64,000 nt of DNA, taken from Nymphaea colorata (lineage: Eukaryota > Streptophyta > Magnoliopsida > Nymphaeales > Nymphaeaceae). Shown here piece by piece: positions 1-13,660 of the stretch; the first letter of the stretch is position 1; each line of letters starts with the position of its first letter. A model generated the notes under the pieces. It made no database searches and was not told the DNA's origin. It was given only the letters and a program-made list of their open reading frames with translations. The position numbers and the translations under genes were made by a program. The stretch spans positions 2,054,704 to 2,118,703 of the forward strand of contig NC_045139.1 of NCBI RefSeq assembly GCF_008831285.2, read 5' to 3'.

Positions 1-433
1 TTTCAAGTTTTCAACAATGGGCTATTATTTTGCACGTTTCTCGTTGGCCACCCCCTCGTGATTTTTCATTTATTCTCATAAATGCTCTTTGCGTTTCTGA
101 AATAAAACCCTAAAATTGAGGGAGGCCTATTGGGGTGTCGCCACGTGTCACCATTCTAATTTGACTTGAGTCTTCTAAATAAGGGAAGCGGAGCAATTCC
201 ATGAACACATAAATTCCTCTTACTCTTAGAAAGGAATTTGAAAAGTCACAACGGGGGGAGTGATTCAGGCCGTTGGATCCAGACAAGATCATCGGTCATG
301 AGTTGAGTCCTTTCACAAGAGCGAAGCAAACACTTGGTCTAATCACAGACAGACTCAACAGCTGTACTGAATAAATTGCCCTGCAATTTGAGCCTCTTCT
401 CATTTCAAATTGTGATTTGCTCTCAGATATATC
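1..433. other. 5' flank of the MYB gene
   Basis: No coding region is supported here. This is the upstream flank and probably the 5' leader of the MYB gene that starts at 434. I see no clear TATA box at a convincing distance. The short open frames are not conserved-looking. Confidence 0.5.
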
Positions 434-1707
434 ATGGACGGCTGGTGTGATTTTCCGGTAGATTTAGCTTTCCGGCCGGCGTGCAAAGCCGTGCATGGAG
501 ATGGATTTTCATCCAGTCATTTGGGTTCTATGTCCAAGCCTTCACCTTCAATTGCCGTTGACGCGTTCACCTATACCAACATACTTCATTTCCATCCTAG
601 CTCATCAAATTTCTTACTGGGTGGCTACCAGAATCCAGCGATTGCGCTTGCCGGCCGGCATGAGAATGCCGGTTTCTTGGGTTATTTCGGGTGTGAAGCA
701 GATGCTTTTCCGTTGGGAATTGAGGATTTCCTTGGTGAAAATGATGTGGTTGGGTCTTGCTTTAGTGAAGCAGTCGTGGATGGTGCGGTTGACAGGAGGA
801 AGAATGGAGAAACATATGAAGAAGACATTTCTTGTGTCACCACAGGTGATCAAATGGGGTTTCTTGGTCGTGGCCTTGGAAAGAAGAAGGTCAATTCAAG
901 CAAGAAAACAAGTAAGAATCAGAAGAAGGGAAATGTGATCAAGGGGCAATGGACGGACGATGAAGACAGGTAAAAATGGAATGGAGGGAAATGATGACTG
1001 AATTTTCTTTAAAATACATACGCAATAGATCCTTTTTTTTCATTTTAAATTTGGTTTCTTTTTGTGACTGTTCCCTATCATAATATGCATTCGTTTACTT
1101 TGAAAATATATTTCAACTAATTAGGCAACAAAAACTCAGGAAGTTACTGAGCATATTTGCCAAATTGTTTGCTATGAGCCGGATATACAGGACCACTGAA
1201 AGAAAGAATAGTTTTATTGATATATATATGTAGGTGAAACCACAGGAAAGAATCGAGCAAAAGATGGCAGTTTTTTTATCTAAATCAGAGTTTTACTATC
1301 TTTGCTGCCATTCCTTGTGGTTATTAAAGCAAACAGAAGGAAAGTCCAGTTGGATTTAATGTGACAATTGAAGGAAAAGTCAGTATAGGATTTCTTAATT
1401 TTAGAGATCAACCATTGCTAGATTGAGCTACCAACAACGATCTGAAGGCCGATTTATCGTGCCTAATTCATGCTATGCTTGCAAAGTTAAGGCACAACAC
1501 ACATGAAGACTGCAATCGAACGATGCTGCTTCGTTCATGTTATTTTACCAAGATGTCACACAGTTACAGCAAAACTTTTCGTTTGTGGAAAAATTTTTCT
1601 TTTCCTTGGATGTAACATCTCTAGAAATCTAGTTTCTCTTTTCCTTGGACGTAACATCTCTAGAAAGATAGCCTGAGAATCGGTAATTCTTATTAGCATG
1701 CTTACTT

Positions 1708-1745
<38 letters not shown>

Positions 1746-1903
1746 GCTGTTATTGATCAGACTGATCATGCGTGCAGGCTATTGAGGCGTCTGGTTGAAC
1801 AGTTTGGTTTGAGGAAATGGTCTCATATAGCCCAGATGCTGAAGGGGAGAGTAGGCAAACAGTGCCGTGAAAGATGGCACAACCATCTGCGCCCTAATAT
1901 CAA

Positions 1904-1941
<38 letters not shown>

Positions 1942-2657
1942 TGTTTTGACGTTACATGTCTTAAACTTCTGAAGATCTAAACTGTTAACTTGCAATGCAG
2001 AAGGATGCTTGGACAGAAGAGGAGGAGAGAATGCTGATTACAGCCCATTCAGAGATCGGAAATAGATGGGCAGAGATCGCCAAGAGACTTCCAGGAAGAA
2101 CAGAGAACTCAATCAAGAACCACTGGAACGCTACCAAGAGAAGGCAACTCTCGAAAAGGAGGTCCAAGTCCTCTGATGCAGAAACCAAGAAACCCATCTC
2201 CATCTTACAGGAATACATCAAGAACCTAAGCTCTTCGTCGTCGTCATCGTCGTCCACAGTATTTGACCATCAAAAAGATCGAAGCCACATTGACGACAAG
2301 GCTTCAATGAACCAGGCACAAGATTCAAACCGATTGGCAAATACGGATTTCTCATCCCATGAGAACTCGAGCGTCACCAGGGAGCAAGGATTCATCCCTG
2401 ACTGCTACAACCACAACGATGGTAGCTACCCTTTTAACGCCAGTGATGATCTCCTGATTCATTTCCAGGAGAGGACCAAGAACGGGAGCCAAGATGTTAA
2501 TATCAACGATCTCTTTGAGTTGCCACCGTGCCAAGTGGTGGAGCCAAAGAAAGAAATGATAGATCCTGACGAAATGAGTGAAGAAGAGAAGAAAGCAGAC
2601 GTGGATCTGGTGGAGATGTACTTCAAACTGAGTTCCAGTCTTCCTAACAGCAGCTGA
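434..2657 (+). CDS. R2R3-MYB transcription factor, MYB98/MYB118-like
   Basis: Nuclear DNA-binding transcription factor. Three exons read from splice sites, 434-969, 1778-1904 and 2001-2657, join in frame into 439 residues. Residues about 170-221 form repeat R2, starting [10 protein letters not shown] with regularly spaced tryptophans and ending [11 protein letters not shown]. Residues about 222-271 form R3, starting KDAWTEEEE, with [17 protein letters not shown]. The KGQW start and this R3 are typical of the group containing Arabidopsis MYB64, MYB98, MYB115, MYB118 and MYB119, which act in female gametophyte and seed development. That role is inferred here. The long N-terminal arm is poorly recognisable. 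After R3 comes a basic stretch, a run of nine serines and an acidic tail. Exon 2 carries most of R2 and is flanked on both sides by (CT)n tracts. The intron 2 donor (GTGTCT) is weak. Confidence 0.93.
1708..1743. repeat. (CT)n microsatellite in MYB intron 1
   Basis: Nearly pure CT tract ending about 34 bases before the acceptor of MYB exon 2. It may extend the polypyrimidine tract. Confidence 0.9.
1906..1938. repeat. (CT)n microsatellite at the MYB intron 2 donor
   Basis: CT tract that begins at the second base of the 96-bp intron 2, so the 5' splice site itself runs into the repeat. Confidence 0.9.
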
Positions 2658-5506
2658 AATCCCTTTCCATATGCGCCTTTCTCGACGAACGAAGACATGA
2701 AAGTTGAAAAAATCCGCAACAGATGTAGGTAATGACCGAGGAGATGGAAGAAGAGAAGGGAAGAAGCATGATCATAGCTTGTTTAACAAGAAGAGTATGA
2801 AACAGTCTGCATGTTCTTTGGTTTCTAGCTAACTTGATTTTCCACGTCTACGTTGCATGGAACTACATCAGAGCTTTTTTGTTTCACCTTTTCAATGTAT
2901 TCGATCTGCAGCTTTATGTTCACATATTGTCCATGCAGACAACTGCCATCTGTTCTTCTGTTTGCATGACGACGACGATCAATTGGTGCTAGATAGAGAA
3001 AGAGAGAGAGAGAGAAAGAGAGTCCAGAAAACAGTAATGAGTAATGGAGAAAGATAGTGTAGAGCCAACGTTGGATATGGATCCGACATACTTTCAACTT
3101 GGTATCGAATTTTGAATCTGAATCCCAAAAGGAAAAAGAGATCCGACCTGGTTATTCGTAACATTAACCAGGATTCTTATGTGGATCTAATCCTGGGGTA
3201 CAGTATAGTTGATCCAATTGAAATGAAATCCAAGCCCGAGGTTTGGACCATTAGAAGATGTTTCCTTCCAACTCGAGGCTGATAAGAACACAGCCAAGCT
3301 ACTCGGTGCGACCAAAAGACAAAAAATGCCTTTATTAGGTTGGGTCGTGCTGCGTTTGTTCGGATCCATCATTAATTGTTCATGAAGACATGAACAACGT
3401 GTTCGGCCCTGGGAGGGCGTGCGCGTTATGGCAGGGGCTAAGAAGGATTTTTCTTTTTCCATCCTTTCTCATTTTACCTTTACTGGTGCTTTTCACTTTT
3501 TTATTTTTTTGCATTTTAGAAGATGCTAAAAAGCTGGTGGCAATGTCTGAAAAAGAAAGAAAAATAAAAAATAGCAAAAAATTTAAAATCATCTTTCAAA
3601 AAATAAAAATATATAAGTACAATTTAAGAATATAAAATAATATTGAAAATAATAGTTGAAAGCAGGCAGGTGGCACTCTTGAATCGACTGGTGGATGGCA
3701 TGAGTTTGCCCGTTGATCCGATTCCAAACGAACGATTCTGACAACATAAAGGCTACCAGCTGACCCGTGCTCCCTTTAAACGGTAGAACACATGGCACAC
3801 ATAAATCCTTTAAGCTGAATGAGATTAAGAGTTCAAAATATTTGGATGTTTCTACTAACCTATGTTTGATTTAAGAGAATCAAACACACGTCTTTCACCG
3901 CCTTCAAGGTTTAAACGTTGAAACCGAGCCAGCAAAGTGCGTCGGAAAGATCCTCAGCATTTGATAGATTGGATGTTAAATTAAAAAGTGTGCTTAAAAA
4001 AAATACTCAAATTAAACAAACTAAAGATTTAAAGAACATAGATCTTACATCCACATGCATGTTAAAAACATTGGATTTAAGATCACATGGAGAGGAGAGG
4101 CAGTCCGGCCTTAAATCTGCGGATTTGAAATTGTAATGAGATGTAAACTGGTGGCAGATCTCACCCTAAAAGCAAACACTCTTGCGTCTGGTTGCGTTGA
4201 CTGATAAGTGATGAGTGCTTTGACCGAATTGCACTCTAGTATAGAGAAAGAGCCGATAAAATGAAAATATATATCAAAATTTAGAGACAAAAGGTTTCCT
4301 AAATACAAAAACAAGAAAGAGAGAGACTTTATTAAAGTTTACACTTGCCTTTCATGCACAGCTACTATTCAAAAGTGATGTTACAGCAACATTTGAGGGC
4401 TTTTACTACACATTTGCTCCCAACAGCGACTCTATTATCCGCTTTTTTGGGGGAAAACTGTCAACGAGGGACCTGTCTTTTCAAAAGTTTTGGATTCATA
4501 TGAAATAGATAAAATTTTAAAAAGTGCTAAACTTTTAGTGCATTTGCAAGGAATGATCCAACACTTGGATAATTACAAAAAACTGCCCAAGTTTATAAAA
4601 TAATTTACGAACACATTTTTCATGAATGAAAAGCTCCAAAATATATTTTCTGAAACCGTTTTAAATAGAAAAGAAAATACATTGAAGTAGAGTTGTTTTC
4701 CAATCCGCATAAAATCCAGAGACAGATTTTGAATGCAAATCCAGTACCATACTAAAATCCAATAGTTAAACTTTCACTACTTGCAATTAGAGTTTTAGCA
4801 GTCATTGGTCACAGTTACCAATTCTCCTCCTCTAACCAGTCACCAGTAAGGTGTGAACCCAGTTTGTAGTCTTGCTTGGAGTGGACAATGAAGCCTTTCG
4901 CATCCACAACCCAAGTTCCTCGCCTTCTGTCAACCTCCTTTTTGGAAGATTTCCAGGTACTGCTGGATCATCAATTGCAGAAAAGTAGCTCAAGTTGTAA
5001 TTAGCGCAACTCCAAAGTCCCATTGTTTGATTAACCTCAATATGTACATTCAATACCCAGAAATCGAAGAAAGAGCCCAAAATATCAGAGGGTAGTGTTC
5101 ATCAGCGTACTGCTGGAGGCATAGTTAGGAACACTCCGCAATCACATCTGGGCTGAGCACTCACCAAGCTTTGCATTAGGGCGTATTATTCTTTTGGGAA
5201 TAATTCACTGTAACAATAATAACTCCATAATTTCTAGAGTGAAAAAATAAAAAATTTCAACAAACATTGAAACAACAAATTTTTCTTCTTTTTCCCATTT
5301 CCTTGCTAGCGAAGTAAGCATTTTAAGGCACAAGTTGATGCTAAACAAACAAGGCTCCCAACAAAACTTTCAGAGGAGAAAGCAGCAAATCAATACAGGC
5401 AATGTTGAGCAGTTTCACTACTCAAAGCTCAGTTGCTTGTGCTCTTCTTTTCTTTCATGGAAAATATTAGAAAACAAAACCCTAAATCACTAAAATGGCA
5501 GTAAAC
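2658..5506. other. Intergenic region between the MYB and PPT genes
   Basis: Tail-to-tail intergenic DNA. It should hold the 3' UTRs of both convergent genes. There is a short GA tract near 2998-3022. The part from 3070 to 3240 is rich in degenerate GGATCC/GATCC words like those at 12.0, 42.7, 48.3 and 53.3-54.0 kb. The minus-strand open frame at 4832-5080 has fairly ordinary composition, but I recognise nothing in it and do not call it a gene. Confidence 0.6.
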
Positions 5507-8500
5507 TCAGGCAGCCTTGGCTTCAGGCTTTGGCTTTATGCGCTTTACACGTGAATACAGAAACACTCCAGCCAATGCCACTCCGGTGCCTGTGCATGAT
5601 AAACGGTGGATACATTAGAGAAAACATGTCTGACTCGACATGCATATTTAGTAGTTAGATCCGAATATTGGGTTTATAAGTCGTGTAAAAGAAACATACC
5701 TAATGAGTTGATAGGTGAGACTGGGGTCCTGAAGAAGAGAACGGATGTCACAATAACCACAACCCTCTTCACACAGTTGCCGACAGAATGAGTTACAGGT
5801 GACACTCTAGCAAGTATCATGTATGAGACCTGCATTCCCGAAACAGATTCATAAACAAACAAGGACAACAGTCTTTACGCCAACTGAAAATTGATATGGT
5901 ATCTGGCATGGATACAATAGTAAGGCATGTGCTAGATTTATCTTAAAAGTATACACAAACAAAATACATGTGCTGATCTAATCCACATGCTGTTTCAAGT
6001 TTGTCACTCCAAAGCAGGATTACTATATTATTTCAGATGAGAAAGAACCGTCACAAGCAACAACCACCTCTTGCTCCAACTTTTGCATGGAGAGACAATT
6101 CTCAAGTTCAAACAGGTATGTCAATCACATATTGGAGAAGCCATGTAATGCTAACAAGTACACCTTTTTCATGCATGTGATGTGCAAAGGACAAGGGCCA
6201 CTGACCAAAAATATACATAACAAATAACAGAAGCATAAACTCAAGTGCTGAAGGCCTACCTGCTGATAAGCATGGAAACAAATGCAGGCCAAGAGGGACC
6301 TTGTGCATAGCTCTCTAACATTCAAACCCTGGAACAGGAAAGCTCGGGTCAAATGCTCTCATGTGCCAAACTTGTAGGACAATACATCACCTAAAATAAA
6401 GAGTATCTCTTAGAAAAATCAAATTCCAAAACGCTTACAGCCGACTGAAGATATGCAGGGGTGAACTTGATGCCTTCAGTGAATATGGTTACAGGAGCCA
6501 ACAAGAAAAATGACATAATTGTTATGATTGAGAAGAGGTTTATGTTGTCAAGGGAGTCCTGCAAGGAATATATTACTAAATTAAAGCTTCCAACTAAAAG
6601 AGACAAGCATGAATAGTAGTTGAATTCTAAACCTCCCACAGTTCATTGGCAAGAAAGTACAAAGTAAATTTACCTCCTTCTTGACCATGAACTTCTTGCT
6701 CAACACATTACGGGATTGGAATGTAACATTAGAAGCCATAGCACTCCAAAATCCAGCCCTGTTCCATTGCAGACAAAGAGAATAAACCAAGCCATTCTAA
6801 AAAATCACTAAGGATAATGACAAGGACATACAATGTTTTACATAGCAGACAACAATTTGGCCCTGATAAAGGATTCTCTATTTGAATAATTCATTAAAGC
6901 TCATTACTTCGTTTTAGGCTTTTAGCCAATTAAAGGTTTGAATTTTCAGAAGCCTTCGTCAAACTTGAGAAAGAAAAAAGAAGACAGATATGTAGTGAAG
7001 GAAAACAGCTACAAGAACAACCATACACGAATAGGCAGATGAGGGTGTAAGAATGTTGTTTGTTTACCAATTGAAAGACGCTTCAGTCATCGATGCCAAT
7101 GCTACTCCACCAACAATTGGCAGGAGCGAAGCAACAACCCAAACTGTTGGAAACTGCAATAAGCAAGAAAAAAAGGTGATCAAGTGCTCTTAAGTGTGGA
7201 GAACATAATTTTGAACATCCATAAACATTGTAATGCAACTATAAATGTTTGCAGCAGAAACAATGAAATAGAAATTTTATAGGGCTAAATAGTTTACATT
7301 TTACACCTCAAAATTAAATGATGAAATCAATTTTTTTTTAAAAAAAAAAAACATTTATTCATTAAGACAACTGATAAGGATGCAGATAACGGGGGCATGC
7401 GAACAGCACATGGTGAATATATCAGTGGCCAGAGTTTGAGATACAGTCTTGAAGTTACTAATGTTCACAAGTACATAATGTATGAAACAAGCATTTTTTT
7501 TTAATATCTAAGAAAGTAGAAAAGTTTATGGACTAATAAGAATCCAAACCAGAGAAGAATAACAGCAAAAAACCCAGTTACCTAAAATGTTAAACCAAAT
7601 ATCTCAAGAAACAAGTCACAAATAACGTCTCAGAATTTTAAACGGCGAGGTTTTTCTTGGGTATAATACGGCGAGCTTGAAAAAAAAGGGAAAAATACGG
7701 CAATTTTTTTTAAAAAATAAAAAACTAAAAATAGTGAAAAATAAAATAAGTGAGAAACTAATAACACAAACATCATAAGATAAGTAGATTTGCAACAAAT
7801 AAAAAATAGAAAATGAAAAAAAGTGTTTGGCATTAAAAAACTGAAAAAAATGAGAAAACGTGAACGTCGTGTTTTTAACGTTTTTTTCAACAAAATGCGT
7901 TTTTTTTTCAGTTTTAAAAGGCCATTTAATTTATCACGTTTTTTTTGAAAAAAAACGCGTTTCTGTGTCTCTAAATTTTAGACTATTAAAAGAAGAAATG
8001 CAAATTGTAAAGTTGGGGAAGACTTCCATAACCATGATATGTACCTTATCTAACTAATGTCCTCCAGAACAATATATACTTATCCCTTCAAAATCATGTC
8101 AGTAAGGGAAAATAAACCAAATATCGCATAGGCACAAACTGCTTTCACATAGATGCAGCAAGAAACCCTCAACACTCCTTATGTGATCATATGAGAAGTC
8201 CAAACCTTTGGATGGGGGTACAAAACATGGACACGTAAAAGTAACTTAGTAAGGATCTAGCTAATCTAACAACAGCCAACATATCATAAATGTAACCTAG
8301 ATATAAACAAGAGGATTGCTTTTAATAACCTACAACTGTATCAATAGAAGCACCACACCATTTCCAAACAACAACAGTAACCAAAATTATGACCATATGC
8401 TCTAGGGGTATGGAAAAAGCAAAATCAATCTGGAAAAGATAAACCACAATCAAACTGGTAAGATTACTTTTAGTAAATCCGAGACATGCGTACATACCTC

Positions 8501-10256
8501 GCCAAGGAACATTGCAGAAAGGAGAACAGAGAAGAAGGGCTCCATTGCTTTGATTGTATGCGTGAAGGAAACAGCAACTTTTCCAAGACTCATATTGGTA
8601 AAAAGATTCCCCATGGTGTGGACTACTGCCAATGGTAAGATTGCCAACAGCTGAATATAGCACATTCATTACAGGAATGTTAAAGACAATTGAATATGTT
8701 AGCCATCTTACGTCTAGAATTTGGGAAAAAGCTAGGAGTCATCAGTTTACCTGTGAGCCACTAATTTTTGGTTTCTTATACAGCCCCGTTGCCCACATGA
8801 AGAGAACAATAACACTTCCAACAGAAAATTGCAAAGTTGTGACTGTTATCGGAAAGTGATAAACCTTCAAAACCTGCGCAGAGAAACATCACTTCAACAG
8901 ATGTGTGATCTGAGCCTTACACGACATAATTGGGCATTATTACTAAATTACTAATAAACTAGTTAAGCTCCAGATAGATTAATAAGACATTTTTCGGCTG
9001 AAAACGGCAAGCTATTCAATAAAAAAATAAGTTGACACAGTGTTTCCTTTTGCTCTGGATATCTATCATCATTCTGTTTATTGACAACTGACATACAACG
9101 GAAAAGCCTTTACCAAAACCAAGTGTAATCATAATAATCAAAGTGGAATAACTGAAAATGGCTCGAAAATGTAAGCATAATTTGACTAGAAATAAAAAGA
9201 AAATTCGAGTAACCAAAACAGAGAAGCCAGCAAGGAGACTAGATACTGAGGTGCTAAAATCAAGAAAGATTATCAATGATGTCAGATTACACATCCACAA
9301 GATAAGATGAAAAGATCTACTTCATAAAATCAATTCCATAGCTTCCATAACCTAGTACAACTATATATGGCTATCCTTCACTTCCATTGTGCCTGACTTA
9401 GAAGTTAGAACCTTACTGACACTGTTATTTTCTCGCTATGAGCATAACAATTGGACTTCAGTTACCAATGCACTAATTTCATTGCTATAGTTGTTGAGAA
9501 CTATGAGCCGAAGTTCACCATTCACTACTACATACTAAAGCCCGCCAGAAAAATTGATAGAACCATAATCACCGAACTCTTAATCTATTTTCCACCAGTG
9601 TCAGGAGATCTACAAATAAGCGAAAGCGGCTAAACAAGCGGAGAAAAAAAAATGGAATCAACAGAATACATATTCTCAGGCAATCTGGTTTTCCGTTGCC
9701 TAACAACCAAACTCTTCAAAAGAAACAAGAAAAATTCGTTAAACAAACATGCATGTATTAAATCATAGACTTCGAAATTTTGACAAAAGGAACAGCAATA
9801 TATTTTGCTCGGCACCCACATCATAAGAGTCGAAAAAAAGGCATGAGAAAAGATTACCTGCTTGTTGTAGATATTGAAATAGATATTGAAGAGATACCAA
9901 AGACCAAAGAGAGATCCGAGAACCAGAGTTTGGGCAATGCCACCGGATCCCCCCTTCTCCGCCGAAGCCGAGTCTCCTCCGACGCTCTCCGGCACGGAGC
10001 TCGCCTTTACAGTGAAATCCTTCCTCCCGTTCTTGCACACAACTGGAGACACCGCGGGAAAAGTGGAGACGAGGGGGTCGAAAGCAGGTTTCGATGGCAG
10101 ATGATCATGCTGCTCATGTCTTGCTCTGAGATCCAGACGCCTTGTGGGGAGGGGGAGATTATTGGAGTGATGGGTAAGCGAGGTCAGTCCTCTTGGTATG
10201 TTCCTGCTTCTCAGGAAAGGGTGGCAGGGCGAGAAGGCTAGGGTTCCACTCTGCAT
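5507..10256 (-). CDS. PPT: Phosphoenolpyruvate/phosphate translocator, plastid inner envelope
   Basis: Imports phosphoenolpyruvate into plastids in exchange for phosphate, feeding the shikimate pathway and fatty acid synthesis. Nine exons read on the minus strand: 10256-9858, 8873-8751, 8650-8498, 7153-7068, 6758-6674, 6558-6439, 6328-6260, 5829-5700, 5589-5507. All join in frame to 415 residues, close to Arabidopsis PPT1. The first roughly 100 residues are Ser/Arg-rich and acid-poor, like a chloroplast transit peptide. The carrier then starts at [36 protein letters not shown] and the Lys-Arg pair in [10 protein letters not shown] mark the PPT branch rather than the triose-phosphate branch, which has AAEPFF. 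The C-terminal [10 protein letters not shown] is also family-like. The ATG at 10256 is the first in frame. Which PPT paralogue this is cannot be settled. Confidence 0.96.
7616..7985. repeat. AT-rich insertion-like segment in PPT intron 3
   Basis: Intron 3 is the longest PPT intron (8497-7154). This segment is dense in A/T homopolymers. It shares words such as GTATAATACGGC and ACGTTTTTT with the TIR-element family at 48.9-51.6 kb. It may be a degenerate relative, but ends and target duplications are not clear. Confidence 0.3.
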
Positions 10257-13200
10257 GGTTCGTCTCTGCCTCTCTCTCTCTCTCACTGATGAAGTAAGAA
10301 CAGATCTCCCTCTCTATTAGAAGTTGGAACGACTCTGTCTCTGTCTCCCTCTCTCTCTATAAATATCCGAGAGACCCCTCCGCAGTCCGCCCGCAGTCTC
10401 ACTCTCTCTCTAGTCTCTACCAAACACTGAAGAGAAAGGGAGAGTGGTTGAAATATCCGCCCATGAAAGAGGAGAGGGAAGAATGGACGGTGACTTACTG
10501 ATGTCAGCCCATGACCTAATTTTAAACATCTCTTCCCTTCTCAGCTCTCTCTCTCTCTCTCAAATTTAAATTTGAAAAATGCATGACACAAATAATATAC
10601 ATATTTTTTTGTGTATATTAATTTTTTGATTAATTTTAGAAATATATGACACAATTTAACGATTTTTTTAATGTTTTATAATATTTATAAAGTAACTTCA
10701 AAATTTCAAAATCATGAAGCGTTTGAATATGGCTCCAAAACATCAGTGTCATTTGATAAACCTTTTGCTTTAAATCTCATCAAATATTTTTCTTGGATCA
10801 AACAGAGATGGGGGCTGCAGCACATGGCAACGACAGGGATGAGAACATGGTGGGCAGGTGGAGGCAGCTGGCGAAATTAATAAAGTGGAAACAACGTTTT
10901 GGTGACATAGATTGCATGAGATGTCATGGAACAGTATGTTCCTTGGGCGGGATTCTTGCTATCAAACAACTTCAAAATTTCTCATATGATGACGGAATAA
11001 AAATGAAAATGATAGACGATTATATGTAGAAGTATCCAAATTGTAGCTAGTGTTATCAAAATCAGATTGAATCAGCTTAGATTCGAGTTTAAATTTTTAG
11101 AGGTAGTTTGGCAGCATAAATACTTTATAACTGTCCCATAAATCAATCGTAATCGTAAAGATTAGAGTAAGTTAATTGAAACAATAGTTCTATTGTTTGA
11201 TGAACATGTTTCAAAACAGATTCATGAAATACTCATCAAATGTGTTTATTGTCAAATAATTTTTTATGAGACCATTTGGACATAAAAACACTGAGAGTTA
11301 TTTTATGATGAATTTATGGAATATTAGAACTATATTTTTAATATGTTATAATCTTCATTCAGATTCATGTGATACTTACAAAGTGTCTTAAACCTAGTGC
11401 CGGAGGGAGGGGGCCCGCCCGGGCCATGGCCCGGGTGAGCCCAAGAAATTTTTTTTTTACATTGAAAAAATCAATTTTTTTTAGTAAACCCCTAAAAGAT
11501 CTAAATCAAACTTATTATGGTAGTAAATGAACTAAAAAAATAGATTATTTTTTGATGAATGAAACGAACTAATGGTGCGGACTCTCTCAGTATATCAAAT
11601 TCATGTAATATACTTGCACAAAATAAATCTTATTAAGATTTGGAATACCTCACAAGGTTGAATATTTCACAACAAGCGCATAAAATTTTGAAAACGAATA
11701 ACAAAAAGTACTCAAATATTTCACAAAAAGCACATATAATTTTGATAACGAATAACAAAAAGGTACTCATATTTTAGTCATCTGACATTTCGTTACCTAG
11801 ATTTCAGCATGTTCTACACTGTAATATAAAATATTCAATAATGGTTCAGCCGCCGGGTCGCTGCTCCATTGTGGGCTGACGGTTTTCAGATAATCCAGAA
11901 TCCATCGTAACAAAGATCCAGATATGCGAGTCGTTTTCCGAGATTTGAAGCCAAAATAGTGGTCAACTTTATTAAACTTTCCCACAAATATGTTGACCAT
12001 TAGCTCTTATTTAGCCGTCCACCTGAACGTACTCCCCTCTAGAAAATTCAGATCCGAATGAAGATTTGGATCTGAAACTCCAAAACATGACCCGATTCAG
12101 CGTATCCAATCAGATTCCATGGAATTGCCTTACTGAATCTAGTTCTTTTAGTCGGATTGGATCTGAGTTTCCAGATTTGGATAAAATGGGATGCACTGGA
12201 TCCGAATGGAAGACGATGAAATCCATGGAATTTCAGATCCACATCATGTGAAGTTAGGTGAAAGGCAAGAAGGGTGGGATTGAGTAGAAATCACTCAGAA
12301 ATGGATCCATCCAAGCATGGTTGTTGCATGCACACCTACCAACCCACTGGAGCTAAGATGGACGGCCATCTTTTAACGCATTTTATTTATTTAAATATTT
12401 TTGTATTTTCGATTTTTCTGGTCATTACATTGCTTTCTCTCTTTTTTTCTTTTTATCCCCAACATTTTTCTATATGATAAATAGCAGTGAGGCAGATCTG
12501 GAGCTGGTCTGAGTTGGTTCGCTAGATGATCGACGAGAACCTGACCACATCATGAATAGTTTTTTCTATTTTTTGTTTTTTGGAAATCTTCTGAGAAATA
12601 TTTGTTTCCGATTCACAATCGGTTCACCTGAATCAGTGAATTGGCCGATTCACCAAGTCAGCCGACCGATTCACCGATTCATGATCGATAGATCAGTCCT
12701 CTACCAGGTCACAAGATAAAATACTCTTCTTGTTCGCCCAGATGATAAAATCATTATTTATTTTTTTTTTTCAATTTTTCTAAGATCAATTATCTATCTT
12801 TTGAAAATTTACATTCGAAAGTTTTTTTCAAAAAAAAAAAATTGGTAGAGGAAAAGAACTCCCTCATCCTTACAACAATCAAGTTATCAACCTAAAAATT
12901 CAAAAAAACTTTGTCACACCTCTAAATGTCTTTTCAGGAAGTGACTGTACACTTGCTATCTTCACAACCCAAATGCTTAAATTTGAAAATTAAAACTAAG
13001 GTGAGGTTTGTTTATAGTATAGATATAATTTTAAGAAATGAAAATTTTGAACCCTCTTCTTTTATATATATATATATATATGTATTAAAAAACCAAGTTC
13101 TTTATGTTGATTCTCAAAAACAAATATCTCTCTCTCTTTCTCTCTCAAAAGAAGAAAGATGCATTCAGGAAGCATATGAACTTTGAAGATCCCACAGATT

Positions 13201-13375
13201 CACCTTTTTGCTGCTTGTGATCTGAGCAGCTTTTTGTTAATTCTTTCATGTAATCTTTTTATGCAAGTATGCATGCTTTTCATCACGGGGACCAGAATTC
13301 AAAGCAGAATATATGTGCATGAGTTGTATTCCTTTTTATTCGACAACATCAAAACCAAAATCACGACGACTATGG
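10257..13375. other. Upstream flank of PPT and AT-rich intergenic DNA
   Basis: 10257-10560 is a CT/GA-rich stretch that should include the PPT 5' leader and promoter. Beyond it is AT-rich DNA without recognisable genes. A GC-rich fragment with GGCCCG words lies at 11399-11446. A patch of degenerate GGATCC words lies at 12040-12310. A patch of repeated GATTCACCGATTC-like words lies at 12605-12700. No RNA gene was seen. Confidence 0.55.
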
Positions 13376-13379
13376 CCTC

Positions 13380-13660
13380 AAGAGGGTAGCGTAGTTGGCA
13401 CATTTTCATTTTGATTCCCGTGGGCGCTATTTTCTTAAATAATTAAAAAATGGTGTGCACTTCACGTGGGTACTATTCTCTTGAGCCATTAAAAAATGGC
13501 GTGCACTTCTAAAGTGGTCTCCTGCCCACCCAATGTTCCATGCACCATAAAGTGGTCACCTGCCCACCCAATCTTCGACGCAGCTAGGACCCATAGCTAC
13601 GGAGAACGGGGAAAACCTTGAAACTTCATGGGAGTAGTGGGGATAACACTCTCACCCAAA
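13380..13660 (+). mobile_element. Degenerate tRNA-derived SINE-like copy
   Basis: The head, GGTAGCGTAGTTGGCACA, resembles a tRNA box A. It is followed by a shortened region with GATTCCCGTGGGCGCTAT, matching the box-B side of the better copy at 27.3 kb. Both copies also share CGACGCAGCT with an AGGACC motif downstream. The segment between box A and box B is partly deleted here. An internal repeat of a TAAAGTGGTC-CCTGCCCACCCAAT unit lies at 13512-13572. Confidence 0.45.

Noticed and set aside
1698..1949. Open frame with SLSLSL runs on both sides of MYB exon 2
   Set aside because: The Ser-Leu runs are translated CT microsatellites in introns; only 1778-1904 is coding.
10257..10286. N-terminal extension [10 protein letters not shown] of the PPT protein
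   Set aside because: The codon at 10286-10284 is GTG, not ATG. The ATG at 10256 gives a normal transit peptide.
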